From the NCBI GenBank assembly GCA_019925105.1, contig JAHGAU010000006.1:1798001-1862000 (forward strand): a DNA stretch of 64,000 nt, read 5' to 3'. The notes under the pieces are model-generated. The model made no database searches, had not been told where the DNA came from, and worked only from the letters and a program-made list of their open reading frames with translations. Below, one piece after another: positions 12,374 through 24,000 of this stretch. The DNA is from Niebla homalea (lineage: Eukaryota > Ascomycota > Lecanoromycetes > Lecanorales > Ramalinaceae). A program made the translations under genes and the position numbers. Each line of letters opens with the position of its first letter. Positions within the stretch are counted from its first letter, which is position 1.

Positions 12374-14110
12374 TTGAGTATGACCTCGCCATCATACTCC
12401 ATGGCCTCGCCATCATACTCAATGGCCTCGCCATCATACTCTGCCAGTATGGGCGTTCGTATGGACATTGCCACTGCCTTTGGGATCGCTTCAGATACCT
12501 TGCAACTCATGCACCTGAGCTTTGAAGTGCTCTCAGGATGTCGAGAGATCTGGGGAACGGGCAACCTGGCCCATCCTTTAATCACAGAAGAAGCCGCCAT
12601 ACATTTGAGTGAGGTTTCCTCGCTGCCTAGACACTTGTCACTGCCCCCCTTGCTGACTGAATTCGCTCAATTCAGCCGAAATTAAGAAGCGCTTGTGGGA
12701 TTCTTTCAGACGAGCTCAACCCTCAGACGTCGAACCCCATCTTCACGATGTCCAATTACTCCGTGTCTCAGATAGTTGCATGAGAACAGCGGGTGACCTA
12801 GTAGAAATTCTTCACTACTTGACAGGGGAAGATGAAGACGTGGTGCTACTAAGAGACGAAGACATAGAAGTGGTAAAAGAAGACATAAAACTGGAGAAAA
12901 CAGACGAAGGAAGGAGAGCCATAATCGCAGGGGTTCAGTCGAGAGCCATGAGAAAGCGGTTTGAGACCCTTGAGTCGAGCCTCGACTATCATCGGGAAAG
13001 GTTGGAAAACTACGTTCTTCCGCAGTTGGACTGTCGGGCACTTCTGCGCTCTCAGAATGTTAATTACCTCAATCTGCACCTCTATGATCTGGCCGTTGCA
13101 TTAGAGCAAGGCCACAGGACTGTCAAAGAACTGGTGCCTCAGATAGTTCAAAAGATCAAAGAGCATAGAACTGTCAACGAACCGGTGCCTCAGAAAATTC
13201 CAGGAATCAAAGAGCAGAAGAAAGTGGTGAATAGCCACGAAACAATTCAAAAAGAGTCTATCAAATCCGGCCATGGTCTCTCGCCCAAAGATCGTCGTCG
13301 AACCGCACCCTAAGACCTGTCGCCGGATTTTCAGCGAACTTGATGAAGCTTCTCATGAGTTGAGACCGCAATGGCTAGAGGGTCCGAGCTTTCCCGAGAG
13401 GCTTGAGAATGGCAGCGATATATATTGGCCCAGCGGCAAGCCTGGGTTAGGCAAGTCGACACTCAAAGAATACTTGTCAAACCTGTTTCCAGTCCTTCCA
13501 ACATTCAGAGTCATTACCTGTGGTGAGCAGGTGGGCGAGTGGAAACGATGTCCCAGTAATTTCGTTCTCCTTCTGGGTCTTGGGGACTTAGAGCAGCGTA
13601 GCTATGCAGGCTTTATGAGGTCATCACTATACCCGATTTCGGTCGCTAGATCAATAGAAGAGCAGAACGTGTCGGGCGGCCCTTCTGTAAGCTTGAACTG
13701 TCGCCCGCTCGCAAGCTACTTTTACACGATTCCTTGTAAAAATAACAACCGCAGTCGATTGATTTGTGCTTTATTATTGATGAGTTGGACGATTTCGGGA
13801 GCGACCATCGAGACAATCTCATGGTAACAGTTCGTCTTGGTTCTCAAATCCTACCGACGAGAATATTTGTTCCTTGTCGTCCCGAACAAATCTTCCAATA
13901 AGGATTCTCTAGATCACCCGACCCGAGGCTGCAGGATCTCTCAGAAGTGGCGAATAGAGAATTGAGCCCTGTACTTAGTGAGCGTTTCCCGGACGACAAA
14001 CGTCTAACAAAGCACGGGATAAAATCCGTACCCCTCGAATCTAGAGGTATCGTCCTTTGGCTTAAGCTGACAACCCTTGACAAAAGATGAATCTCACTGG
14101 ATTGGGGTAT
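12374..14110 (+). pseudogene. NACHT/STAND-type NTPase pseudogene
   Basis: The N-terminal part reads DIATAFGIASDTLQLMHLSF, the hydrophobic helix typical of fungal STAND N-domains. A coiled, charged segment follows in another frame (12693-13313). At about 13300 the frame shifts again, leading to IYWPSGKPGLGKSTL (Walker A P-loop), then GDLEQRSYAGFMRSSLYPI, and a Walker B-like FIIDELDDFGSDH in a third frame near 13770. In-frame stops follow (near 13890 and 14090). Intact STAND proteins act in fungal heterokaryon incompatibility and innate immunity and usually continue into ankyrin, WD40 or TPR repeats, which I do not see. The ORF begins with three tandem copies of a 21-bp unit encoding M(T/A)SPSYS (about 12379-12441). 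The order of domains is right but the frame is broken at least twice. Confidence 0.7.
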
Positions 14111-15322
14111 TTGATCGCTTTTCACACTTCACCTGGTGCGATTGTTTGTGACCTAATGAGATAGCATCTTACCTTGTCACATTGCACTGACTCTCTTGCA
14201 TTCGAATTCCAATAATACGAATAGTAAAAAAGATCCCCCTCGGGCAATCTGCACTGCCATCTATCAGCAAAGCTCTAATATCTTGAGGTACTTGACGAGA
14301 GGGATAGGCTGTACGTGAATGAGGTTACCAGCATTCACGCACATCTGCACTTTTTTCACCTTTTCGTTTTTAAGCAGTCATCGCCGTCATATGTAGCTCT
14401 GTCTTGTGATGGGCTGCCTCAACTCTTTACGGCATTAGTGACCAACATCAATCATAGAACGGATCCTAAGGTTTTCCTCGACGGGTTGACGGCTTGGAGC
14501 GGCTGATCCTGGACCACATAGTAATACATCTGATGGAGAGGCCTGGACAAGGATTAACCAAAACTGCCAAAGACGGTTGCATCACAGACGTTCAAACAGT
14601 GAGGAACCTCGTGAGAAGATCTCAACCAGTCTCGCAGCGAGTGCTCATGGTCTCTGGTATCCGGCACCTCGTATTCCTTATACCGTCACGGACTTCAAAT
14701 CATCGACTTAATTCACTCTCTCTATCCACGATAATCCATGGAAGAAAGACTGCAATATGTTGGTCAATCTCGTATGGTATGGGATTGTGCTTCGAGAACT
14801 CACCATTACAGCACCAGGGGACGCGAACCAGCCTCGTCCATGTTGGGCTTGCAATTTTCACCACCTGGAGACCATACTGGCCTTCCTAGCCCATGTAGAA
14901 AAGGTTCTGTGAGAGCAGTACTCTCTCTACATGGGCTATGAAGGTCTGCTTGATATAATGGTTGTTTGCGCCAGATATACATTGATTTGAGAATCCCCGG
15001 CAAGGGGCAAAAAATTGTAAACGGGCGTGGTCGACCCAGCAACGGGAAAGGCGTCTTGAGAGATTGCCTGTCTGATGAATTTGCCGCCGACAAGACGGTC
15101 ATGTGGCTTTTCAGATACATGGCAAAGCGAAAACAGCAACGAGCAACATCGACAAAGCTCCAAGATGAAAGAAGTATCAAACTTTGATTGCTTCGAGGTA
15201 GAGCGGAGCGGTCAGCGGAATGTGGAAAGTCTCCGTGTGCTCTTTTGTTACACTATGCCGAACCGGAGTCCGTATGCCAAAAGCGAAATAATGAAATACT
15301 CACACATATCCACTGTGATTCT
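14111..15322. other. Region downstream of the STAND relic, with a hairpin
   Basis: Short open frames only. Parts of 14490-14890 may be a decayed C-terminus of the STAND gene, but I cannot identify a domain. The notable structure is the inverted repeat listed at 14881-14944. Confidence 0.35.
14881..14944. repeat. 19-bp inverted repeat (hairpin)
   Basis: Arms 14881-14899 and 14926-14944 match at 18 of 19 positions (core TAGCCCATGTAGA / TCTACATGGGCTA), separated by 26 bp. The function is unknown. Confidence 0.7.
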
Positions 15323-17290
15323 TCAAATTTCCCTCTGGGCTCCAACCCTCCAAACTTTCCTCAATCCAACAGCTCCTATCAAGGTGGCAGTCACTATGAA
15401 CGCAAAACACGCCCAGAATGCGGCTCTGTATCCTGGCATCAAAGGCGCGGGTGACATTTTATCTTGTACTCCTGACTTACTGGTCACCGACCCTGCGATC
15501 AGCGCCGTAATCGCAAGTCCAAGTGCTGTCCCAACTTGCGCAATTGTGTTGAAAACAGCGCCTGCCAGCGCCTGCGTGTCTTCTGGAAAGACGTCCGTAA
15601 TGATGAGATTGGAGACAGTGAAGATGACTGACCTGGAGTCAGCATAGAAAATTTGAAGAGTAGTAATAGTCTGCGCTTCAGCGAGTTACCATCGGCAGAA
15701 CATGGGCCGATCAGGACCGCCCAGAAGATGCAAGTCCACCATGACCAGTTTGGGTTTACGATGCCCATCAACAGAGGAGAAATAGTACTTATCGCAGAGA
15801 CGGCCACAACGAACAAGTTCGTCGGAAGCCGATGAACCACGAGCCCAGTCCCAATATTCACGACGATGCCGAGGAGGACGTTGGGCAGGTATCGGAGTGA
15901 AGCTTCGACAGCTGAGACGAGTTGAACCTGCTGGTAGCTACCATCGTAAGTATGGGACGGTCTTACTAGGCACCAAAAAGAGTCATGAGACTCACAGAAG
16001 ACTCAAGAACCAATCCATGCTTTCCATGACAGCCCAAGTCAAAAGCACCATAAGACAGATGGACGAGAAAGGCAGGTTGCTCCAAAGGGAATTAGGTATT
16101 AGAGCCGGTTTGTGCTGCCTTTCTTGGTGCCACATCCATAGGACGAACGCTATAGCTAGTACGCCGGCCAGTGTCAATAGTGCGATCATCCTAAGCACGT
16201 GGATGACAGATACCGAGCCCACGACTAATCTACAATATCCTTCTTGAAAGTCTACCGTCAAATTCATCTTGGGAACTTACGCGAAGACGTAGTTCAAACA
16301 GCCCAAGCAGGCACTTGATAGGACTATGGGAACCCAGTCGATGCCGTATATTACCTTTGATAGAGTGACTCGCTCTTTTGGAGGATCCCGAGGCAGATAC
16401 CAACAACTGATCAAGAAGAAGACAAGTATTGCCCCAGAAGCCACATAGAACGGAAAGCGCCATGTCAATGGCGTTTGGATGAAGACGCCGCCCAGGATCA
16501 AACCGATCTGAAATCCGAAGGGCTGTCCGAAGTCCAGGCAAGCGAAAGCAGCATTGCGTGTCCTTCCACGGGGGAACGAAGACGTTATGATACTAACAGC
16601 CGTGGGAAACCCCATTGAAGCGCCAAATCCCTCCATTGCACGGAACGCGATGAGTTGTGTGCTCGTCTTCGAGCCACCTGCAGCTGCAATGGAGACGCCC
16701 ATGATCAATGTGCCGATTAAATTGATTGTGCGGCTGCCTACAAGGTCTGCGATCGCGCCGGCCAAGAGAAGGCAGCAGCCATTAGATAAGCTGTATACGG
16801 TGAGCATTGTGCCCTAGGCTCTTCGATCTCAAGCCAGACTTACGAATAAACAGAACCGGGCCTATGTGGGAGTCAGAAAAACGGCGCTCACGTATCTGCG
16901 CTTCTTAGGGGAAGAATCTTACCACAAGAGTAGGTTCTCAGGTAAGTCGATATCCTTTGCAATTGTTGGTATTCCAACAGTCACAAGTCCAGTACTCATC
17001 GAGCAAGTGGAAATAATGGCGGTCAGCGTTATGATTGTAATTACAGATCTGCCCCTTGAAAAGACCAGTTCTTTTGAGGCCTCCTTTTCTTCAGACTTTG
17101 AAGGATCCAATGCTCGTTCTCCAGCATCCGCAACCCATTGTTTCGCATTTTTGGCATGAGAGTCTCCCACGAGCGGGCCACTCTGAACTTGGTCATCTTC
17201 GTGTGAGGCCAAAGGAAGTATTTCCAACTTCTCATGAAGTTGGAGCTCGAGTAGCTCAGAATGCTTTCTTGGAACGCCCATCCCCATCAT
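15323..17290 (-). CDS. Major facilitator superfamily efflux transporter (14-TM type)
   Basis: Six exons fit in phase: 17290-16923, 16844-16861 (an 18-nt microexon, minus strand), 16790-16281, 16229-15996, 15937-15690 and 15627-15323, giving 560 aa. The cytosolic N-terminus is long and acidic; the first membrane helix starts at RSVITIITLTAIISTCS. The microexon supplies PGSVYS between ENLLLW and LSNGCCLLLAGAIADLVGSR, the MFS loop 2-3 signature. Later segments (LRYLPNVLLGIVVNIGTG, VFPEDTQALAGAVFNT, YRAAFWACFAFIV) match fungal drug or metabolite exporters. The mechanism is presumed proton antiport at the plasma membrane. Read without splicing the gene looks fragmented, but all six exons join without a stop. 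It lies 4 kb outside the PKS on the far side of a dead P450; membership in the cluster is uncertain. Confidence 0.85.
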
Positions 17291-18498
17291 AGAAAGGTCG
17301 CACCTTAACGCGAGCGACAATCCGGGGGAAGTATGTGTCTAAGATATGCCTACATAGATCAGAGAACCATGTGACCTTTGGTTGTGACTATCTGTGTCCA
17401 ACAGATCGTCCATGCAGTATGGTTTCCCCACTCTCGAGCCGGGAAGCTTCCACACGCAGCCACTCGGTGCAAAAGTAGGCGCATCATGCTGACGTGCTTT
17501 CGATGTGGGAAGTGGCAGACTGCATGCGTGAGGCATACACAACATCTTACATGAGTGCCCTTATTGGTGACTCTCGTGACCTTAGTCTGAGCCTGACCCC
17601 CAATGGGGATCCGGGGGATTTGATCAGAAAAGGTTCGGCGCTGGCAAGGGCCCCGCCCGCACAAGAGCGGGGACGGGGCGTACCGTCAAATCAATACCTT
17701 AGGGGATGGGAGGTTGTTAAGAATGTGAGTAACTGAGTCTGTATTAGATTCATGACTAGCTACAGACGGCGCCAAGTTCACGCAGGAGCTCCCAACTATG
17801 CTTAAATCTAACATCAGTACCGTACGCCGTAACAAAATCTATTGTGGGATCTTAATTTCATAATCATATGCCAATAGAATTCTCAAAATGAACGCCTATT
17901 TTATAGTGGGTAATCGTTTTAAGAGGTTCCACTGTACTGCGAATGTGAAGTAATGATGAGGGTGGAAACGAGGGTGGCGACGACGCGAGGGTGGTGACGA
18001 AGGTGAGGTGGTGACGCAGCTGCGGGGCTCATGCTTTGGGTGTGGGGACAGTGGGGTGGCAATAGCGGCGATGTCCTGCAAGTACTCCCCATCGTATATA
18101 ACTTTGAATTTTCACGTCCAAGACATGACACGTAACATCATGCAAAGCATTAGATCATTACTGAATGTATTGTGATCTGCACCTACACTCAATCTCACGG
18201 ATATGACCCGACCTAACAGAGTGGTTTGAGAACAGTTGCCTTAGCTTTCGGATGAACATGAACTTGATCAACCAGGTGTGAGCAGTATCTCCAATACTCA
18301 AAGTCTCGGGTTTTCTCGCATTATGCGGGCGGTTGCGCAGGATGATCCTTAGAACGAGCTCGCACCCAAGGGTTGCTTCGGCGAGGTGGTCGAGGATGGC
18401 CCACGAAGATCACAAAAGATCGAGAGCAACAACCGGATCTGGAGATCCTGTCATTGCCACAAACTTTCCAGTTCTTATCCATCATTCTTCATAGCAAG
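17291..18498. other. Intergenic region between divergent MFS and P450 genes
   Basis: About 1.2 kb without a supportable gene. It includes a low-complexity GGTGG/GAGGGTGG-rich tract at about 17957-18060 and the presumed promoters of both flanking genes. I did not find the CGGGTTCCG motif here. Confidence 0.4.
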
Positions 18499-20276
18499 AT
18501 GTCTCATACGCTGACTTGCTTTGGTATTATCTCCACTGTGCTATACTATGTAATTAGTTCTCGACTCTTATCACCTTTGCACAACATCCCAAATGCTCAT
18601 CTGCTTTCTCCCTTTACGTCCCTTTGGATCTAGTGGAAGAGGTATTCAGGGCAAGAGACGACAAGCGCCAATCATGCATGTCAGACGAAAGGGCCAATAG
18701 TAAGGCTCGGACCTAAAGACATCGCTGTCAATACGATTGAGAGAGGCGTAAAGACTGTTTACGGCGGTGGCTTCGACAAGCATGACTATTATAGTTTTTG
18801 GAACAATCTCGGATGAGGCTGACTTTCTTCCTGTTCAGTGTTATCATCATTGAATAAGTCGCCTGCAGAGTATCCAATACCTTCTCCTCTTTGGGCAGAG
18901 AACATGTTGCCCATCGCCGCCGTATCACAAATGTTTATTCAAAGTCCTTTCTTCAACGCCAACCTTATATACCAGCGATAGCTCACACCATGTGCAAGCG
19001 TCTTCTGCCTCAGTATTGTCAGTCTGCACGCCTAAAGCAGCCTATCGACGTTCTTGAAACAAACATCGCGTACGGCCTTGACTTCGTGAGCGCCTATACA
19101 TTTGGCATATCGCAGGGTACAAATTTTGTAGAGGATGCCCAATCAAGGAATCGTTGGCTTGCAGCCTACCTACAGAGTCATCCTGACGAACATATGTTCT
19201 GGCTGGTGGATGCACCAAAGCTAGGTAAATGGCTTCGCAGATGCGGCCTCAAAGTCGTGCCGGACAAGCATTGGCAAGCTCGACAGCAGCTGGAGAAGTG
19301 GGCGTTACAAGTAGTAGATCGAACTGAGGAAGCTTTGCAGGCGACGCCTACAAGCACGAGGACCGGAGGAGATTTTCCCATGGTCTATCATCAGCTCAAG
19401 CTTGCAATGGCCAAGGAACGAGGAGAGAGTGTTGTTGATGCCAAAAATGGCCTTTCTTCAAGTGATCGCCTCCAATTGGCGAGTGAGTGTCTAGATCATT
19501 TAGGTGATTCTTCTTCCCCTCCAAATCTGATGTCAGGGAACTTTGACTGACCATTACATAAGTTGCGACACGCGAGGTTTTCGGTACGAAGAATTTCGGT
19601 AAGACTCAAGAATGGTGCTGATTGACAGCAGGGATCTCCTACAGCTTCATGCTCTACTACCTGGCGTGCCATCCTGCAGCACAACACAGTCTTTGCCAAG
19701 AGCTAAAATCTCTGTCAAAACCGATGACATTGCCTCTTTGTGATGATGCTTCGCAGCTCCCGAAACCCCAAGAGCTAGACTCGCTACCCCTCCTGAACGC
19801 AATGGTTAAAGGACCCTTGCGTCTACGAGGGGCCGTACCATCGCCGAATCCACGAGTGACACAGTACGGTAAGGAGACACAGATTGGACTTTATCCTGCC
19901 ATTCCCGGCGGTGTTCGAGTCAACAGCTTTGCTTGGTGCCTCCATCGTAATAACGATGTGTTCCCCGATGGCGAACACTGGCGACCAGAGCGATGTCTTG
20001 GCGGACTTGGTGACCAGACTGAACAGGAACGGTGGTTATGGACCTTTGGAAGCGGCAGTCAGAGGTGCCTTGGTGATCACTTGGCTATTGACAGTAAGAC
20101 TTCGATGATGTGCCTACAAAACGCCTTCTAATTGTGATATAGTGATTCACTACGCCGTAGCCCTCATTCACAGCAACTTTGCAACGTCCGTCGCCAGTGG
20201 TGAGGGATTCGGGAAGGACGGCATGTGGGTGACAGCGAAACCAGAAGACAAACTCGTTGAATTCAAGGCAATTTGA
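18499..20276 (+). pseudogene. Cytochrome P450 pseudogene beside the PKS
   Basis: The exon plan is that of a fungal membrane-bound P450: 18499-18812, 18869-19503, 19629-20093, 20143-20276, all phase-compatible. Recognisable segments include an N-terminal anchor (CFGIISTVLYYVISSRL), GPIVRLGPKDIAVN, ITNVYSKSFLQ, CLHRNNDVFPDGEHWRPERCL and FGSGSQRCLG with the haem Cys codon at 20066-20068. Several lesions are visible: a TAG stop in frame at 18631-18633; a first-intron donor that reads AT instead of GT at 18813-18814; an I-helix with AGI but no following D/E-T-T; an ExxR motif that reads GPLR (Glu codon replaced by GGA, 19811-19813); and the Arg before the haem Cys replaced by Gln (20060-20062). 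The protein would be truncated and, even if read through, lacks core catalytic residues. It was probably once a tailoring enzyme of the adjacent cluster. Confidence 0.8.
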
Positions 20277-21092
20277 AGTAAGGCTCGCCAGCCGTGATCA
20301 GAAATCACTCATCGGGAGCTGAGTGATCGATTGCAACTTCATGTAATTTCAAAGTTTTGCGGCTACCAAAAGTGCAAGGATTTTTCTACGGGTTGATGAC
20401 TGCACACTCATCTACCACTTCCATAGCTAGGTAGATATTTACTCATCCCACACACTGCACCCACTTATGCCATACACTTCACAGTGCTGAAAACGTTGTA
20501 CCTAGTGAAATTTGAAGTCGCGATTGTCAGACACCATTTGTAAAGACGCACCCTTTACAAATCGCAAGCGATCATACGTAAGTAGTACCTTCTTTCCGAA
20601 TTATACACTTCTCCATAAATAGTATCTCTGCATGTAGAAAGTGGAGCTCACCATCTATGAATAAAATACGCAACTCGTTGCCACCTTTTATGCTACCAGG
20701 TGGGGGTGCGAGGTCCATTGTGGTAGGTAACGTTTGTGGTATATATAATGAGTTGGGGGAGGCGACTTTACAAAGGAAACCTCTTCCGCCATACTAAGAG
20801 CTACGCCCGGTATCATCAAATATACCGGCCAAAAAGAGGGTATACAAATGAACGATTTGAGGGTATACTTGTAGACGAAGTAACGGTATAACGGTATATT
20901 TCCAAACGAATGGGGTGTACGTGTATGTTCTCTCTAGATATATCGCCTCTGCGGCTTCCCAATCAACTATTTGCTTTCGATCTAAGAGGCAAGCACTTTC
21001 CAGATATCGTAAGTGATGGTCTATATCCTTTAACTTTAAGCCCTATTATTCATCCTTAACATGAGCTATCAGCGCCTTTGAAGTGACTCCGA
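20277..21092. other. Intergenic region between convergent P450 relic and PKS
   Basis: AT-rich 816 bp without a gene. It contains a perfect 10-bp inverted repeat (ATTTGTAAAG at 20536-20545, CTTTACAAAT at 20553-20562), possibly a transcript-end hairpin, and several short GGTATA(C) repeats at about 20805-20900. Confidence 0.4.
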
Positions 21093-24000
21093 TCACGATT
21101 CAGCCTTCTCGGCGTTTTCTGAAGCGTTCTTGATCAGCTCGTCCGCCGCATGTTGTCCTAAGGCATCAAGAGATCCCATGCCCAACATCTCCAAAACAGT
21201 AATGTCCATAGAGAAGACCTGCTTCCACCATGCACGCAGCTCGATTGCAACCAAAGAATCGAGGCCAAGATCGACCAATGACAATGCAGTATTGAGCTCC
21301 TCCTGGGGCTTGAGCAGTAGATCGAAGAGCTTCTTGCCAATCTCGACGGCGAAGAGCTTCGGCGCCTCCGTTGACTTGAGCAAGGACAGGTCTGCCTTTG
21401 CGCTTGCCAGGTACGACTTGAGAGTCTCAGCCGAAACCATGGTGTCAGCCTGATTCCCAGCGGCATTATGATACGCGGCCATGCGGCGATCCTTCTTCCA
21501 CACGGCTCGGTTGCTAGAACTACTCAACGGGATCGTCGAGCCTAGACCAAGGATGAAAGCGTTGGGGTTGACGAAGCGGGAATCGCTGCCTGTTGTGACA
21601 GCTTGCCCCTTCTCAGCTGGCTGAGAATGAGCCAGCATAGCCACCGCCATTGCGTCGAGAAGCTCTTGCTCTGACACACCCTTAAAGCCGCTCGATTTCA
21701 TAATACTCATCATTCCCTTGTTCTCCGATATGAATCCAATGTCTTCGACGGCTCCAATATCGACTACAGAAGCCGCGAGGCCCAACCCATTACGGTATTG
21801 TGCAAATGCATCCAGGAAGGTATTTCCACTGGCGTAGTTTGCTTGGCCTGGCTGTCCAATAATGCCCGATAGGGAGCTGAACAAGACGAAGAAGTCCAAG
21901 TTGGCCCCTGCATCTGCAGTGACTTGATGAAGGTTCCACGTTCCTTGAACCTTAGGTCTTGTTGCGGCTGTCCATTCGTCGAATGTCATCTTAGTGAAGT
22001 TCTCATCGCGGAGCACCATAGACATTTGAATGACGCCTTTCAGGGGAAGCGTTGCTGCTGACTTGGCCCTCCACACATCTTCGAGCTTCGCGACGTCGCC
22101 AGCCACGAGCTTGACGTCGCAGCCCATGCTTTGTAGCTCTTTCACAAAAGTGTCATCTTTAGAGCCAACGCCAGCGCTTCGTGAAAGGTAGAGCAGCTCG
22201 CGGGCACCGTGCTCGACCATCCATACGGAGATGGCCCGGCCAAGACCTCCGAGGCCGCCAATCATGAGGTACGACGCGGAACCGTTAAAGGTAATTCCGC
22301 GGGATCTCTTCGTGGTTTCCAAAGCTGGGCCAGACTCTCCGGCTGCTGGGTGCTGTATCGAAATCCCAACTCGCCCAATATGCTGGCCTTTCTGCATGTA
22401 GCGGAATGCATCTTGGGTCTGGGCTGCAGCGAAAACTTTGCAGGGCCGAACCGGCGTAGTGTATCCCTTGACAGTATATTCCAATGTATCAAGAATAAGT
22501 CTGTTCGCGTCTTCTCAGTCATTTGAATCAAATGATGCACGAACTTTCAGTCTGATGACTTACTTTCTCAAAAGAATCGGCTTCTTCCAGAGCTGGTCGA
22601 TATCCACACAGCAATAGCTGCGGTTAGCCAGGAAGGGTTTCATGTCGAGTTTAGCCCCGCCAATAAGATCCCGTTTTCCGATCTCCACTAGAATGCCGAA
22701 CTCGCCGACACACTCCCAAGTAGCGTGCAAAAGTTCACCGGCGAGGGAATTGAGAATGATATCCATGCCCTTCCCGCCGGTTTCTCGTTGAACGCCATCC
22801 ACAAATGATTTGTCTCGCGAATTGAAGATTCGGCTTCTTGGGATGTGGAACTTGTCGACCAGAAAACGGACCTTCTCATCACTGCCGACCGTGGCATAGA
22901 CTTCTGCCTCCAGCATCTGGGCGATTTGAATGGCTGCTAAGCCGACTCCACCGCATGCGCTATGTATTAGAACTGACTAATAAGGATACTTTAGCTGAGA
23001 CGCGTACGACGGAAGCAAGTTGGGATCTTTGCCGCACTTACCTGACCCTGGCCTTTCACAAGACGTCCAACATTGACTAGCGAGTGGATTGCTGTAACGT
23101 ATGGTATAAGCATAGACGCTGCCTCGTCAAAATTGAGCTCATCGGGAATCCGCGTGCAGAAAACTGCTGGGATAGCGATATAGGTCGAATGGGCTTGCTT
23201 CTTCACACAACATACTCGATCACCAACCTTGAGTTCATCTGGATTTACACTTGCTCCCGCACGGGTGATAATGCCAGCTGCCTCCATCCCGAACTGGCGA
23301 ATGGGTAATTCGACGATACCTAATGCAACCAGAATATCCTAGATGTGCCATGTTAGTAGCAAATCGACCTGCTGGTCAAGGAGCAGCCAGCACAAGCGCA
23401 CTAAATTGAACTTACCCTAAAATTCAAACCAGCAGAGTGGACCTGGACCTCGACCTCATCAGCCTTGATACTTTCTCGTGGCTGTCGCACCCAGTGCAGA
23501 CTGTTAATCCGCCCTGGCGTCTTAACATCCAGAACAGCCTTCTCGTCGGTCTCCGACACCACTAGCTCATCGGATAGGGTGAACGGATGGAAACGCCCAA
23601 TTTGAACCTGGCCGTTCCAGATTGCCCACTCAAAGTCTGGACTCAGAAGATAGTCTTCATGGCGTGCTTGGAACTTCATGAGCACCCGGATAAGATCATC
23701 GACTGACTTAGCATCGTGGAAATTGTCGACCTGACAGGTGGCAAAGTAGACGAGTGCCTCTGAGCGGACGACTCTAGCAAGGCCAAGCACCTGAGCATAT
23801 CGTGGATCATGACTGCCAAGCTCAGAGAGATGGGTGGCCCAGAAGATCCCACTATCATGAAGGCCGAGGAGTAAGGCCTTGAACCGTTCATAGCGTGGCT
23901 CGTCAATGTTATCCAAAAATGGCTTCTCTGCATCCAAGAGTGAGATTATATCTTGCCCCGCTGGCGGAGCATCCTCCAATTTGCACTTGGTGATTTGGAA

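Noticed and set aside
15323..17290. First impression of a fragmented MFS pseudogene
   Set aside because: All pieces join in phase through five GT-AG introns, including an 18-nt exon, into a complete 560-aa protein.
22950..23045. Apparent frameshift in the PKS ER domain
   Set aside because: It appears only if the acceptor at about 22,963 is used; the acceptor at 22,977 restores the frame and the SVLIHSACGGVG motif.
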